Notes under the pieces: model-generated | Seen by the model: the letters and a program-made list of their open reading frames with translations, nothing else | What the model was told of the DNA's origin: nothing | Databases searched by the model: none | Source of the DNA: Sisyra terminalis | Taxonomy: Eukaryota > Arthropoda > Insecta > Neuroptera > Sisyridae | Assembly (NCBI GenBank): GCA_958496175.1 | Contig: OY292276.1 | Location: forward strand, 34,430,449-34,494,448 | Length of the DNA stretch: 64,000 bases | Direction: 5' to 3' | Position numbers and translations under genes: made by a program | Shown: piece after piece, positions 12,979 through 24,840 of the stretch | How positions within the stretch are numbered: position 1 is the first letter of the stretch | Layout: every line of letters starts with the position of its first letter

Positions 12979-14313
12979 CTAAAACAAAGAAATGACTATA
13001 TTCTTTTTGATGCATTTTTCTTATATGTTCGTTTTATTTAAAAAATTAAATTATTGCCTACACCATTATAAATGAAAATACTTCCAGAAAGGTAAAAATT
13101 AAGACTTTAGTTATTATTAGGTTTCACCGAACTTTCGGTTTCGGCCTAGTTTCGGCAAAAAACGAGTTTCAGTTTAATTTCGGTATCGACTGTCGTTAAG
13201 CCGAATCTACGACCGAAACCGAAACTGGATTCGTGAGATAAAAATATTGAAAAATTATTGTTTCTCACTTAAAATATTGGATTCTTCAATTATAAATACC
13301 GATAATTATTAGTTGAATAAAATAATTTTTAATATTTTTTTCTCATTTCTAAAGAAAATTGACCAAAGTCTAGAATAATTTTTTTTATTTTTAAGATGTA
13401 GGAAAGAGTTCTTTCTGTTTTGTGTATCAAAACATATTAGGTAAAAAGTAAGGTAATTTTGTTTTGTAGCTTTCTTTTTATTTTGTTATTCATAACTAAT
13501 ATTAAAAAGAAATGTTAGATTCGTTTCTTTCAAATCAATCTTTTATTTCAGCACAAATAATCTATTTGAAATAAGAAGTGATAATAATAAGTTATGATCA
13601 TGGTTAGCTTAAATAAGCTAAGAAAATATTTTTTTCCTACGAAAACATGACCGTATATGGAAATTTTGGTTTCGGTTTCGGCCGAAACTGAGACTGATGC
13701 CGAAATTCGGTCTCGGTTTCGGCCTTGAAAATTAGTTTCGGTCGAACACTAGCAATTATGCATTGGAGTCTGCCAATAAGCTAGTCGATAAAAAATCGCT
13801 CCAAAACTAATGGGCGATGCCAAAGTGGTACCGAACTATTTAAAATTAAATGTTTTTAGTATTAAGCAATCTTAGTTTATTTATCCACCATGCATTAATC
13901 TATTAAATTGTGATTGAATAGAATCCAAATCTGATACCAGGAAAAAATTAGAAAAATGTGAGCAATGTCAATTATAAGTATGAAAATTACAATATTAACT
14001 TAGTGTGAACACTAATATATAATTTGATAACAATAATAAGTAGTAATAAACTTTTCAAACAATTAATTTTAAACAACTACTCATTTGCAGTGACTTTTTT
14101 ATTTTTACAGTATGGCGTCAGATGTTACCATTTATCGAATACATACTGTAATTAATGGTCCGATAAAAACATATACCTTGCTTCCATTTATATTATGAAA
14201 GTAATAATTTAAAATAAGTAAACTATATTTTTTCAATAAATATTATATTTAAATTTATAAATCTTTTTTTTACTAAACATATTAATTTATATAAAAATTA
14301 TACTTAAACACAC
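12979..14313 (-). other. Intron 1 of sugar porter B
   Basis: About 1.3 kb, phase 1, donor GTGTGT and acceptor TTTTAG. Nearly half of it is a hAT-like nonautonomous element (13118-13751). Confidence 0.8.
13118..13751. mobile_element. hAT-like nonautonomous element with TTTCGG-rich ends
   Basis: 634 bp. The ends are inverted and rich in the motif TTTCGG/CCGAAA: TAGGTTTCACCGAAC on the left, and TAGTGTTCGACCGAAAC read inward from the right. Flanking octamers GTTATTAT (13110-13117) and GCAATTAT (13752-13759) match at six of eight positions, as expected for an aged hAT target-site duplication. A related copy enters the right edge of the window at 63405. It sits in the intron of transporter B. Confidence 0.72.
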
Positions 14314-14389
14314 CAGAAATGCAAGCGATAAATTGACACAGCACTGTCCAGTTTATTTTTTCGGAACATATTTGAGACAAAATGGTCAT
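14314..14389 (-). CDS. Tret1-like sugar porter B, exon 1 (N-terminus)
   Basis: First coding exon of the transporter at 11615-12978. It reads from ATG 14389-14387 for 25 codons (MTILSQICSEKINW, then TVLCQFIACIS) plus one G, ending before donor GTGTGT (14313 down). VLCQFIAC begins helix 1. Joining to 12978 makes an Ala codon in phase 1. Length (76 bases), phase and sequence match exon 1 of the paralogue at 6502-6427, the best evidence that both are real coding exons kept after a tandem duplication. The GT donors differ downstream, so the introns have diverged freely. No transcript evidence is available here. Confidence 0.87.
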
Positions 14390-16420
14390 TGTAATCGTTG
14401 TACTCAATTCACATGTATGTTCACAAAATGTTAATGAATGATATTTTTTTCACATTAATATGCAATTGTTAGAAGTTTCTATTTCTCTTGGCAACAATTT
14501 TCATTATTACTAAGTTGTTATTCATGCATTTTGTCAAATGGAAATTAGTTAGTAAATTATTTTAATACATAAATCATAGAACCTTGAAAAATAATTTACC
14601 TTTATCGTGTTTTCGTGGTTATATCAGTTCTTTTAATGTCGGGGTTAGTTCGATAGGTAAGAAAAATTATTGTTTTAATAGTAATATTTTTTTTTCTTTA
14701 AAAATAAACTCAAAAAGCATACGGAGAAAAACGTAATTCCTCAAACTTTTCAAAAATTTATAAAATATATTGGAAAATATCTTGACTTATAGCAAGTAGT
14801 TGTTGAGAACAATCGATAATTCCAACAGAAATATAATTAAACACTTTCGGGCAAAAATCCTTAGACTCGTTGGGAAAACTTTTTGGTATTTCAAAAATCA
14901 GAATATCCGTAAGGACTTAGACTTAGTCTTTGTCAGAAAATAAATCGCCAGAGATATTACAAAATATCTAAAGAAATTGAGTCACTAATCACCATGTGAA
15001 TTATCAGGCGGTCAACCTTTTGGACAATAACGAACAGTCCTAGAATGAAATGTTTTCCTTTAAGTCATGGACGACATCTTTTATGTAAGCATAGCTGATT
15101 GATTTGCGGATTGTTTGATTTACGATAGGTATACAGTATACTTTAAATATCAACGGTAGCCAACTCATATGATCTTGTGGGTTACTATGGAAATGCATCA
15201 TTATTATTAATTTTTAAGTATTATTGTATTTACAATTATTCTTCATGCAAACAAACATAGTATAATCAAAATGATATTGAACGTACATTGTAAATAAATA
15301 TTTATTTTACAAAAGCTTTATGAATTTCGCGGGCCGAAAAATGGTCAAAGTTGGCCGTGAGTTTGCCACTTATTGTTTACAGTATACACCATACTCATTA
15401 CACATCATTAGAGATAAAAAAATATCAATTTATCAAATCCTGTAAAATTTTATCGAATATTTGTTAAAATTAATTTTATATTACCAATGACTTTTTATTT
15501 AAAGTAATAGTTTATTAGATGTGTTTTTAATGGAAATAATAAGTATTTTTAGATACGAATATCTTTCGTAAAAGGAATGTAAGAAATAAAAATGTCCAAT
15601 GTAATTCTAAAAATAAAATATAACCATCACTTACGTTACGCAAACGAAATCGCGGACATCCGCTAGCACATAGATAATTTATAACATATAACAGTAACTT
15701 ATAATCAGAAAGGGTTGATCTTGAAAATATTCTTATGTTCATAAAGCCAACCAACTCACCCTGATCAAAACAAAACTAAATCAGTAAACAGGGTCAACAG
15801 GCAACACTCTAACAACAAGAAGGGAAATTGTGTAATATTAAACTCAATTAGATGGTATAACTACAGAGATGTAATATAGAGTGCTTAGTTCGTATTTAAC
15901 CATTATTTTTTCATGGTATAACATTTGACCTCAAATTTCGGAGACTCTGTTTATAAGTTTGTATTTTTTTTTGAAGTCAGTAAATTAAGAAATAAAATTT
16001 TTAATTTTTTTTTTTTTTAATTTTCTAATTGTTAAAACTGTTAGAAAAAAATTGTTTTGAGAAGTATTTTATTATTTTTTTTAACTTTGTTTTTGGAATT
16101 TTATTTACATTTAAAGTTACTTAACATTATATTTACTGCGTTCTTAATTATTTTTAATAATTATGCTTATATGTTTATGGTAAAATTCACTTCAATACAA
16201 AACTACAACTAATATAAATTGCCACATATTTCTTTATGTAGATATTTTTTTAAATTATTTATAACAACTACTTTTTACTATGCAAATTGCTTTTACGTGC
16301 ACATGATAATATATTTTAACAGCCTCCTGTAGTTCATATCTTGTATGGCGCTGCAGTCATACACACAACGAATACCAGTTTTCCTAATAATTGGGATAAA
16401 CAAAATATGATTAATACTGT
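14390..16420. other. Intergenic upstream of transporter B
   Basis: Presumed promoter side of transporter B, then AT-rich DNA. The only recognised item is a short repeat motif on the minus strand at 15625-15660 (CCGCGATTTCGTTTGCGT), of a kind common in dispersed insect repeats. The open frame at 15754-15527 runs through it and is not convincing. Confidence 0.4.
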
Positions 16421-16421
16421 A

Positions 16422-16600
16422 CTGGTAACAGGGTAGTTAAGGTGGGCAATCTAAAACTGGTAGGTGCTGGGTTCAATTATCTGAGTATCTGAGTTATCTG
16501 AGTATCGAGCAAATTTTCAATATTTCTCGATACGGTTTTTTATTAACCCTACAATCGTTAAGAAACCCTGGCAGTTATAAAGCGACGATAAATAACAAAA
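16422..16600 (+). mobile_element. tRNA-derived SINE, copy 2
   Basis: Plus-strand copy with head ACTGGTAACAGGGTAGTTAAGG, AAAACTGGTAGGTGCTGGG and tail TTATAAAGCGACGATAAATA followed by A-rich DNA. The box B region is expanded by repeats of ATCTGAGT (16479-16505), not seen in the other copies. Confidence 0.75.
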
Positions 16601-17040
16601 AAAATAAGATTATTGCTGCAATTATCTGTAGTGGTATATCTTAAATGAATCATGTGAACTTTTAGGTCTAATCTTAAACATTTATTTAAATTAAACTAAG
16701 AAAGAGTAGTATCTAATTTATTTATTTCAAAAATCTTCAACAATTAACAACTAGGGGGTAGGGGAAGTTCTAACAACTAAGGAATTTTTAAAAATATGTC
16801 TCTGAATTTTTGAATTCCTTAATTTCTATAAAAATGTTTATGAGAAGTAATAATGTCAGTTTTCTGTAAATATTTAAAAAATATTTTATTCAAGATTGTA
16901 AAAAATGAATCTCACAATTTTTTGTACATATACAATATACATGTATGGAATTAAGTTTTGCTGCGCTTATTTTATACCTGACATCGTGTTTTAGTTTTAA
17001 TTTAATAGCTTCTGTTTAAAAATTACATTGCTAAAAAAGT

Positions 17041-17260
17041 CATCAGGGGCGTTTCTCATGCACAAACTGGTGAATGTAGTATACTTTTACATGCATGCAT
17101 TGCGAGATGCAAGCAGATGAGGGGTTTGTGGGATGCTGCACACGTTATGGACCACTGCCAAGTACATCACATAAAAATAGCGACATTTGTACAACGACAC
17201 AAACGTCTCTCATCACTATAATTTTATTGTAAGCAAATTTCTATAACACTACTCAATACG
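17041..17260. other. GC-richer unclassified stretch
   Basis: Locally higher in G and C than its surroundings (includes GATGAGGGGTTTGTGGG). No frame, RNA fold or repeat family is recognised. Confidence 0.3.
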
Positions 17261-17771
17261 TTTACGATTGATTTTTGAAATGCTTATTTTTTCACACAAG
17301 GAACAATTTAATTTTATTTATATGGATAATGATTTTCTTTTTCTTTTTGCTGCCTAACGGCGGAATTCAATTCTTCCCTTCAGTATCGTCTATCCTTGGC
17401 AAAGTTTTTCGAATAGTGAACATAGAATTAAACTTCTTATTCCTAAAAGGTGCATAGATGTTATATATATGTTTACAGAAATTAATTGAATCCATTGTAA
17501 ATAATTTTTCAAACGTTAAATTCTAAGGGTACATGTCTTACATTTTTTTTTTTTGTAGAAGTCATATTTTATCATTGTTCCTTTACATGCTCTGAAAAAA
17601 TATCCAATTTTTATTCATCTAATCGAAATTTTTCTAATCCTAAACCACTTTGGGTTTAAGGCAGGTACGTATTGTCCTAGTCTTTTGGTAAAGCCAATGA
17701 ACCATTTGAAACAATTTTTTTCTCAATCGTTTTCACATTTCTATTAATTCAACTTTTTATATTCCCTAAAG

Positions 17772-18436
17772 TACAATCCCTAGCCATATTATTAGACGCA
17801 CTTAAGAGTTCATACAAAATGTACATATTCTACTTAATTAAATTTAATATGGTTTACTTTTTACATTATAAAAAGTTGTATTAGTTTTTAAGAAATATAT
17901 TTTCTGGATAAGGGTAAAACCTTGTTTTTTTATCCCTATTACCCTACTTTAGGATAATAACTTTGATTTGAAACCTATTGAAAATATGTAGAAGTTGCTG
18001 AAGAAAAAAGTAGAAAAAAAGGTGGTCACAGAAAAAAAGCCTTTAGAAAACATATTCACGTATGGAATCATCATCCACAAATTCAGCAGACGGTATTGTC
18101 CTACATAGATAGCATACTGCGCAGAATGGGAACTTTAATATCAGTAAACGTGCTTTCAATTAAATATTTAACAATTCAGCTCGTCAAAATAAAGAAGATG
18201 ATTAATTAATTTGATGGTAAAAATTTATTTTTTAGCAAACATGATTTTTGGTAACGCTAGTTGTTAATAAATGTAAGAAATAAAATTTTACAGGAATATA
18301 ATATACAGGAAAAATATAATATACAGGGAAAATTATACAGGATTATACAGGAAATAAGGACCCAAAATAAAATAGCTTTTACATCAGGTTTTATACAAAG
18401 CCTATAGTGCGTCTATTAATATGGCCAGGGACTGTA
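17772..18436 (+). mobile_element. Tc1-like transposon, internally deleted
   Basis: 665-bp element with inverted ends TACAATCCCTAGCCATATTA (left) and TACAGTCCCTGGCCATATTA (read inward from the right), followed by TAGACGCACT on both sides; the terminal TA fits Tc1/mariner insertion. Inside, on the plus strand, the C-terminus of a Tc1 transposase survives in pieces: DLKPIENM then a stop (TAG for the usual Trp, 17989-17991) and KLLKKK from 17965, and in another frame WNHHPQIQQTVLSYIDS with RRMGTLIS from about 18060. In active members DLNPIEN carries the catalytic Glu. The rest of the DDE domain is missing, so it is inactive. The segment 18290-18356 within it is a small tandem of ATATACAGG-like units. 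Confidence 0.9.
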
Positions 18437-18736
18437 GTATGTATTGGGCATTAAAGAGCTCCAGCATTGGCTGAATTCTGTCCATATATCTCAAAAATAT
18501 TGCACCTGGGTTAAACTACGATTCCTAATGAAACAAATTTGTCTATGCACATTCCAATATGTGTATATTTTGTACATTTCATGGATGGCAAAAAAAATAT
18601 TTAAAAAAAATTCTTTGATACCACCGTCATACAAGCTTGTATAAAAGACAGTATAAAAACTAAATATATATTAGAATTACAAACATCGTGAGAGTATTAT
18701 ATTATTCAACTTTCATCTATAAAAAATTAAATGGCA

Positions 18737-19195
18737 TAGGTATACTTTAGATAGGTACAATCTGGCAATGTGTCATTTTCTATTTTGTTTTCAATTCAAT
18801 TCGTGAATAAATCGATCAATTCATTACGACCAATTCATTATCAATCAATTCATTATTATTAAATTCATTTTGGTCGAGATATTCCCGAATTGAATTAAAA
18901 ACAAAATAGAAAATGACACGTTGCTAAACTGTACCGATCTAAAGTATATTTGGACCAATTAAGTTATTATAAAATATTTCAACTGAAATAAAAAGTAAAT
19001 ATTTTCTTTGATTCGTTTAAACTAAAGCTTTATTTAAACCTTAGTTAAACCAAACCAAAGAAAACATTTACTTTCTTATTTCAGTTGAAATATTTTATAG
19101 TAATTTAATTGGCCCAGATATACTTTAGATCGGTACAGTTTGGCAACGTGATATTTTCTATTTGGTTTATAAACCAATTCGGGAATAACTCGATC
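18737..19195. mobile_element. Compound foldback element (two overlapping palindromes)
   Basis: One arm of roughly 70 bases (TACTTTAGAT, ATCTGGCAA, CATTTTCTATTTTG) occurs three times in alternating orientation: forward at about 18740-18810, inverted at 18885-18955, forward again at 19118-19185. Between the second and third lies an inner inverted pair (AAATATTTCAACTGAAATAA / TTATTTCAGTTGAAATATTT). The arm core ATCTGGCAACG-CATTTTCTA is shared with the elements at 21340-21575 and 57583-57805. No coding capacity. Confidence 0.75.
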
Positions 19196-21339
19196 ATAAT
19201 GCATTGAACCATAAGACGTTTGAATGATCAAGAATTAAAAAAAAAATACCTGCATTAAAATCAAAATAACGAACTCATTGAATCAATTTTCCTGTTACTT
19301 TCATCTTTGTGCTAGCCGTAATTCATTCCGTTACATTTTTATTGTCGTATGTTAGACAGTAATAAATTTCCATATAAAAATATGATCTTGTTTGTTGTAA
19401 ATCAATAAAAGCATACTAAGTAGTCCTATTCATACAGAAATATTACCCATAAATATTTTCATTAACATTAATCATTTTTCATGTTCTTTTTTTCATCGAT
19501 TTTTATTTTTTTTTTGTAAAAAAAATCTGAAATATTTCTAGTCACGCACAAAAGTATGCAAGGAATGCAATTTTGATTCAATTTTCATAATATTGTTATT
19601 ATATCTGTCCTTTCTTGTCCTTCAGTTAATAAATCTGGATGTAAGAATATCTATATATACGGTTTTTGTTTTGGATTGTAGAAATCTTCCTTGTATCTTC
19701 TTCGGTTATGTAAATAATTTCTGATGCTGCGCGAGGAAAATGTGTTGCAGAACAACTTGGTTTGATGAAGAAGACATCGAAACAAGACACTTGTGATGTC
19801 TAACCATGTCAATTGTCACAGTAATTAATGCACCTTCCACATAATGACAGTGTGGAATAGTTTATAATAATATTTTTTCTCCGACTGGCACCGGATGTTC
19901 AGCCACGGGATAAATCTAAATTTAAAAATAAGCGCAAGTCTGTGTCACATTTCCTGTTTTATAAATTAATTTTATCGTCATCAATGTCTTTTGTATATCA
20001 TTAAAGAACAAATAAGAAAATTTATTATCAGTTGGATTTCGGTCCATTAACTTCATCTGTGCATATCATTCAATATATTATCATAATAAAGAATCTGATT
20101 TAAAGGAAGATAGATGGCGCTCATGTTTAATGACAATTTGTTATATATCTATGCCCTTTACATAAAGAAAGTGTACAGTAATTGCGCTTTTATTTTGTAA
20201 AGTTTAATTTTTCGGGTTTTTGGAAAATAAGCTCAATATCGAAAATATTTTTATAAAGAGAGTGTCATTGCCCTCTTTCAAACATATCGTTAAAAATATC
20301 TTTATTTGTGTGATTTTTCTGGATCTCATCTTAAATTACAGTGCTTCGTCAGCCACAGACAATGTGTAGAAATGCAAGTGATGAAAAAAAAATTGAAAAG
20401 GAAAAAAGACAAATTCAACACGAAAAACTAGAATAACAGAGCGAAGAAAACACGACGAAACAGATAGATGGAAATGAGGAATTTTTTCCACGACTTTTTA
20501 AACCGGAAATGATGGAAATGATGGTAGTCGTCCGTAACTGAAATTAAATTTATGTACGTATACATACCACGTACAGGAAAAAATGAAAATAAACATTGAT
20601 TTTTTTTTATGAAAAAAATAGAATAGTTATGTTTTTCAATTCATTGAGTAGGTATGCAATGATCTTATTTTCTTCAAATTTCATTTCCTTTTTTAAAATG
20701 TCTTATCTAACACCACACAGTTATAACATCTTGACAAGTACAATAAATATAGACATCTCTTCTTCCTCAAGGATTTTCCTTGAAACGCGTCTTTATTTTT
20801 CAGAGTTTTTTTTATTTAGTCAAAATTGAGTTTTTCTCTTTCCGGCTATTTTCAAACTATCCAATAATGAAGTTGGGGAATTTAATTAAATAAAAATAAT
20901 CAGCATACGCTCGATGCATTGAACACAGTAATTTTCAATTACAAATAAATAATTAAAAGGAGCTTTTTTTCATATCTCCAGCGCAAAATATCTTATTATT
21001 TTATTTCGTGGAAATAAAAGATTGAAATTAAGAACCAGTAGCACGATTCATTTAGTGGACCTTTTAAATTCATTTTTTACCGAACAAATTAAAATTTCTT
21101 TTATTTAAGTTTGAACATTAGCAAAAAACATCATTTCTATGATTGAATTTTACATAAACAGAACCGTATTTGGTCTGCGGGATCATTAAACTTATTTTAT
21201 AATTGATGTTTTTAAAAATTGTTAATTACATTAATTTTTTTTTACAAATATTGATTGTGAGATCTTACCTTAAAAATTTAGAATAACTTAATGTTCATAT
21301 CGTTCATATTATGTTAAAAATATCATTTTTCATATGGTT
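19196..21339. other. Intergenic, nothing recognised
   Basis: AT-rich DNA with small open frames (for example 20596-20829) that match no family I know. A GC-richer patch at 19720-19860 stays in frame for a short distance but is not identifiable. Confidence 0.4.
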
Positions 21340-21575
21340 TTTTGGATGATATATCTTTTAGCGTCATCAAAATCTGGCAATATTTAATTTTCCACTTTAC
21401 TTTTACTTTAATTCGCGATTTCTTTGCATATTCTATTTTAACATCGTATAATTTTCTCTTTTGTCGCTAAATTTCCATTATTACCAATTACCAAATTTAT
21501 TTGCGATTTAAATTAAAAACAAAGTAGCAAATGCAACGTTGCCTGATATTGACGTCGCTTAATGGGACATGAGCC
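21340..21575. mobile_element. Foldback MITE, family 1
   Basis: Inverted-repeat element. The left arm has TTTTAGCG, ATCTGGCAA and TTTCCACTTT; the right arm is its complement with GTAGCAAATGCAACGTTGCC and GGGACATGAGCC at the edge. It shares ends and arm core with 57583-57805. No coding capacity. Confidence 0.65.
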
Positions 21576-22374
21576 CGAATTTTAATACAATCGTAGAGTG
21601 AAATTTTTAAATCAACCAGCGATTATGTATCTAAAAGTCAATAATTTCATGCATTGATAATTAAGTTGCCAAATATGAGTTAACCGAAAAATCCAGGATT
21701 CCATGGTGCCGTCTCTCCTCGCAAATTTGTTTTTTGTTTTTCTTAAAAAAATATTTTTTCGCTATAACTTTTGAACCGTCGTAGAAAGTAGCATAGCGGG
21801 GTAGGTGCAAAAAGAGGTTGACTCGGGTAGCACAAGAAAATGAGGCGGTATATTGAAATTGATAATTCCATAAAAGATTTTGCTTTAAAATTAACAAAAA
21901 AGTACATTTATTAAAGAATTTTATAGTATTTGACCCTGAACCAATTTTCATCACTAATCATGAGAATAATGGGCAGCAAGTTTCTGGTCGGCTCTGGGCA
22001 GTGAAAACGAACGTTACGCCACTGGTGTTAGAAACGTACACAATAGTTGGTATCATTACTGACTAATAAGAAAGCTTAACAAATCAATCGCACAAAAAGT
22101 TCCTTAAGAATTTCATATGTAAGCCTTAGTTAACGAGACAAGGAAGTGTTACATAATCGATGATATCTCCAAAAATTATAAGCATATCAAAAAAATCAAA
22201 AACCAAATGGTATGTATATATGCAAGATCTATTTTTCTTCCTGGGGAAAACTAAGCATTTTTCAAAATAAATCACAGTAATCGATGATTACAAATAATAT
22301 ATTGGCGTAAAAATAAGTAGGCGTAAAAATTTGCTGAAGATGTCGAGGGACACTTTAATCTTCTGGAAGTATGA

Positions 22375-22500
22375 AATATACTTTACATCCGATTCTCATG
22401 CCTACCGAATATACTTAGACAATTTTATGAAAATCGGTTCAGCCGTTTCGGAGGAGTTTGGCTACAAACACCGTGACACAAGATTTTTATATATAAAATG
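22375..22500 (+). repeat. LINE-like repeat end (GTTTCGGAGGAGTTTGG motif)
   Basis: Contains GGTTCAGCCGTTTCGGAGGA, then TACAAACACCGTGACAC and a TATATATAA end. From memory this motif is common in insect genomes at the 3' end of dispersed LINE-type repeats. The open frame at 22331-22669 runs across it and is not a gene. Family assignment is inference. Confidence 0.55.
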
Positions 22501-23689
22501 TTTGCAAAAAATTTCAAGTTCTTATAGATTTTTTTCTTCATTTTACAGAAAGGAGAAAATAAGTCTAAGTTCGAGGATGGTCAAGAAGCTGGCATTTCTA
22601 TTTATTTATGTAATTCCATTTTTCACATCGAGTATATTGAAGTGGAAACCTGTTAATGGAGTTTTTTAGGTTGGCCGGTGATATTAAAATACATCATTTT
22701 TCTTGCGAGCGTACAATTAAAAAACGGGTAAATTATAGCGATTTTGCATTTATTGACCATTGTTTTTAAATTATAAAAAAAGAAACGTTATAAAACGTAT
22801 AAAATAGTAATGTAAGTTATCATTTTGAAGAGTCATTTTAATTTTTGATAACAACCTTATTTTTATTAAGAAATCAAAAATTTTGCAATAAGTAGTGCGA
22901 GAATATTTCGCACGTAAAATTACACTAGCGCTTTCGATATCGATTTCCGGCTAAGCAATGGCATTTAAGAAATATTGTTTGGAACTTTTGTAAAAAAATT
23001 TTCTCAACTTTTTTTTTTAGCAATAACTATTTTGTTTATATCTACGGTTAAAAAGTTTTAACAAAAAAATCATTTCCTTCGAAAAAAAATGCGGAGGAAG
23101 CGGCGCCTCCGAATGACGAATTTTCCGGTTGAAATCATAATTGCGTAGATACATATTGGTGAGTACATTGCATAATGACTGCAATTTAGAATTATTATTA
23201 AATAACAATTGAATGTTAAATTTTTCAAGTATAAAACGATAATTTTCTTTTTAATATTTCATTTTTATTTTTACTTGCTATAAGGGAATGACTTTTACTT
23301 GAATAATCTCTTCCTTATTTAAATTAGTTTTAAAAGAATGTACTTTTCTAAATCACAGTGTAATACTTTTAGTGTATGCATCAAATTATCATCATAGTAT
23401 ATGAAAGCAGATCGTTATTGCATTTTTGATATAAAATTTTAATTAAGCAAGTAAAAAGTAAATTTTTCATTTATAATTCAGAAACATGATTGAGCATATA
23501 TTTTGGGGACACTACCATAAATGATAATTTGAAGTGTAGAATGAGTTTTCCGCATTTTTAAAAAAATGTATAAAGTTTCATTTTTACAAATCGATTTTTG
23601 CCAAACTGTACATTAAATTTATTAAGGGTGTCGAGTAAAATGTCGGTATCCATCACCTAAATACACTCATGCATGTTTGAATATTATAG

Positions 23690-23964
23690 ATGGTTGTATA
23701 TGTATGCATTGGAGATTGAGGTCCTCGTCCTCATCTCCGTCTCTTCTAGCTGTTCCATACAGAGGAATGTGGTGTGGTAAAGTTGACAGTGACGATGATG
23801 AATGCGCTTAGTCTGCGCTGTCTGGCGAGGGTGGTAAAATGGGGCACGTAGTTAGGTGGTAGGAAGGTAATGCAACACCACCATCGAGAGGTGGCTATCA
23901 CCCTTTACCTCCGGTATCTCACTACATTACTCTTCGTTATTGCATCCGCTAATAATGGAGCTAC
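23690..23964. other. GC-rich patch ending in a 119-bp direct repeat
   Basis: About 275 bases much richer in G and C than the surroundings. It contains a hairpin (GAGATTGAGG / CCTCATCTC, 23710-23735) and, at its right end, the first copy of a 119-bp direct repeat (23846-23964). A 35-codon plus-strand frame opens at 23704 but no product is recognisable. It could be a 5' exon, a structured RNA or a repeat end. Confidence 0.5.
23846..23964 (+). repeat. 119-bp direct repeat, left copy
   Basis: No difference seen by eye from 24722-24840. The unit can form a nested fold: GGAAGGTAA with TTACCTCC outside, CACCACC with GGTGG inside. The two copies bracket a 753-bp segment duplicated elsewhere in the window. 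Confidence 0.95.
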
Positions 23965-23969
23965 ATGCT

Positions 23970-24722
23970 ATATTATACATTACATTAATGATATTAAATG
24001 CATAGCAATAAACCGTCTATTATAATATATTAAATTATTTTATAGTATATTGAACGAGATGTGTAATTTAACAAAAAGTTGTTTCATAAAAAGGTGATTT
24101 TGCATTTGATACAGACTTTAAAGGAAGACAATGTGATAAAGAGATAAAATATGATGCGGTGCTCAAAGCAGTTTTTATGTTTTATACGTTTTGTTCCTTT
24201 TGTATCTTATTTTTGATACTTTACTGCTTTAATAGATCATCAAGAATATATCTATTCAAATTAAGTATTTAATAGCTTTATATCAAAAAAATATAATTCA
24301 AAAACCTATTTTCAATACCACAGAAAAGAATACGTTAAACAATATTTAAAAAAAAAGTTTTTGTGTACTATACACACATCAAACTAATTTTAGGTAGTAT
24401 TTTGAATAAAATAATTTAAAAAAATAATTTAAGTCTAAAGTTGGCTACTAAAGTACTACCGATGTTCGTTAATACTATAAGAAACAGGATTTTTATTGAT
24501 ATATAAAAAAAATTTAGGTAAAATAAACGAAGTTCAATAAAAATTTATATTAATTCCAATTTACATCATTAAGGGGTTAAATATAGTTAAAATTTACAAA
24601 AAATACTTTATTTGTATTTTCAAAAAGAACATATATCTTAGTAATAGATATATTCTTCGAAAACATCAAATCCACTATATGATTTTGACACCATGCAAGT
24701 TGCAGAAAAAAAAGTTAAATTA
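23970..24722 (+). repeat. 753-bp segmental duplication, copy 1
   Basis: Matches 27229-27981 in the same orientation with a constant offset of 3259; I saw no mismatch in a line-by-line reading. It has no coding capacity and no inverted ends. It is bracketed by the 119-bp repeats, while the other copy is not. Confidence 0.95.
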
Positions 24723-24840
24723 CGTAGTTAGGTGGTAGGAAGGTAATGCAACACCACCATCGAGAGGTGGCTATCACCCTTTACCTCCGGTATCTCACTA
24801 CATTACTCTTCGTTATTGCATCCGCTAATAATGGAGCTAC
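24722..24840 (+). repeat. 119-bp direct repeat, right copy
   Basis: Second copy of the unit at 23846-23964. It begins on the last base of the 753-bp segment, with no spacer, whereas five bases (ATGCT) separate the left unit from the segment. Confidence 0.95.

Noticed and set aside
12979..13015. In-frame ATG at 13015 as the start of transporter B
   Set aside because: The extra residues are encoded by the intron's polypyrimidine tract. The exon 1 at 14389-14314 completes helix 1 and is conserved in the paralogue.
22331..22669. 112-codon plus-strand frame as a gene
   Set aside because: Crosses a widespread LINE-like repeat end and has no protein-family motif.
23846..24840. LTR retrotransposon (119-bp repeats as LTRs)
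   Set aside because: Repeats lack TG...CA ends, the interior has no primer-binding site or gag/pol, and the interior also exists without the repeats at 27229.
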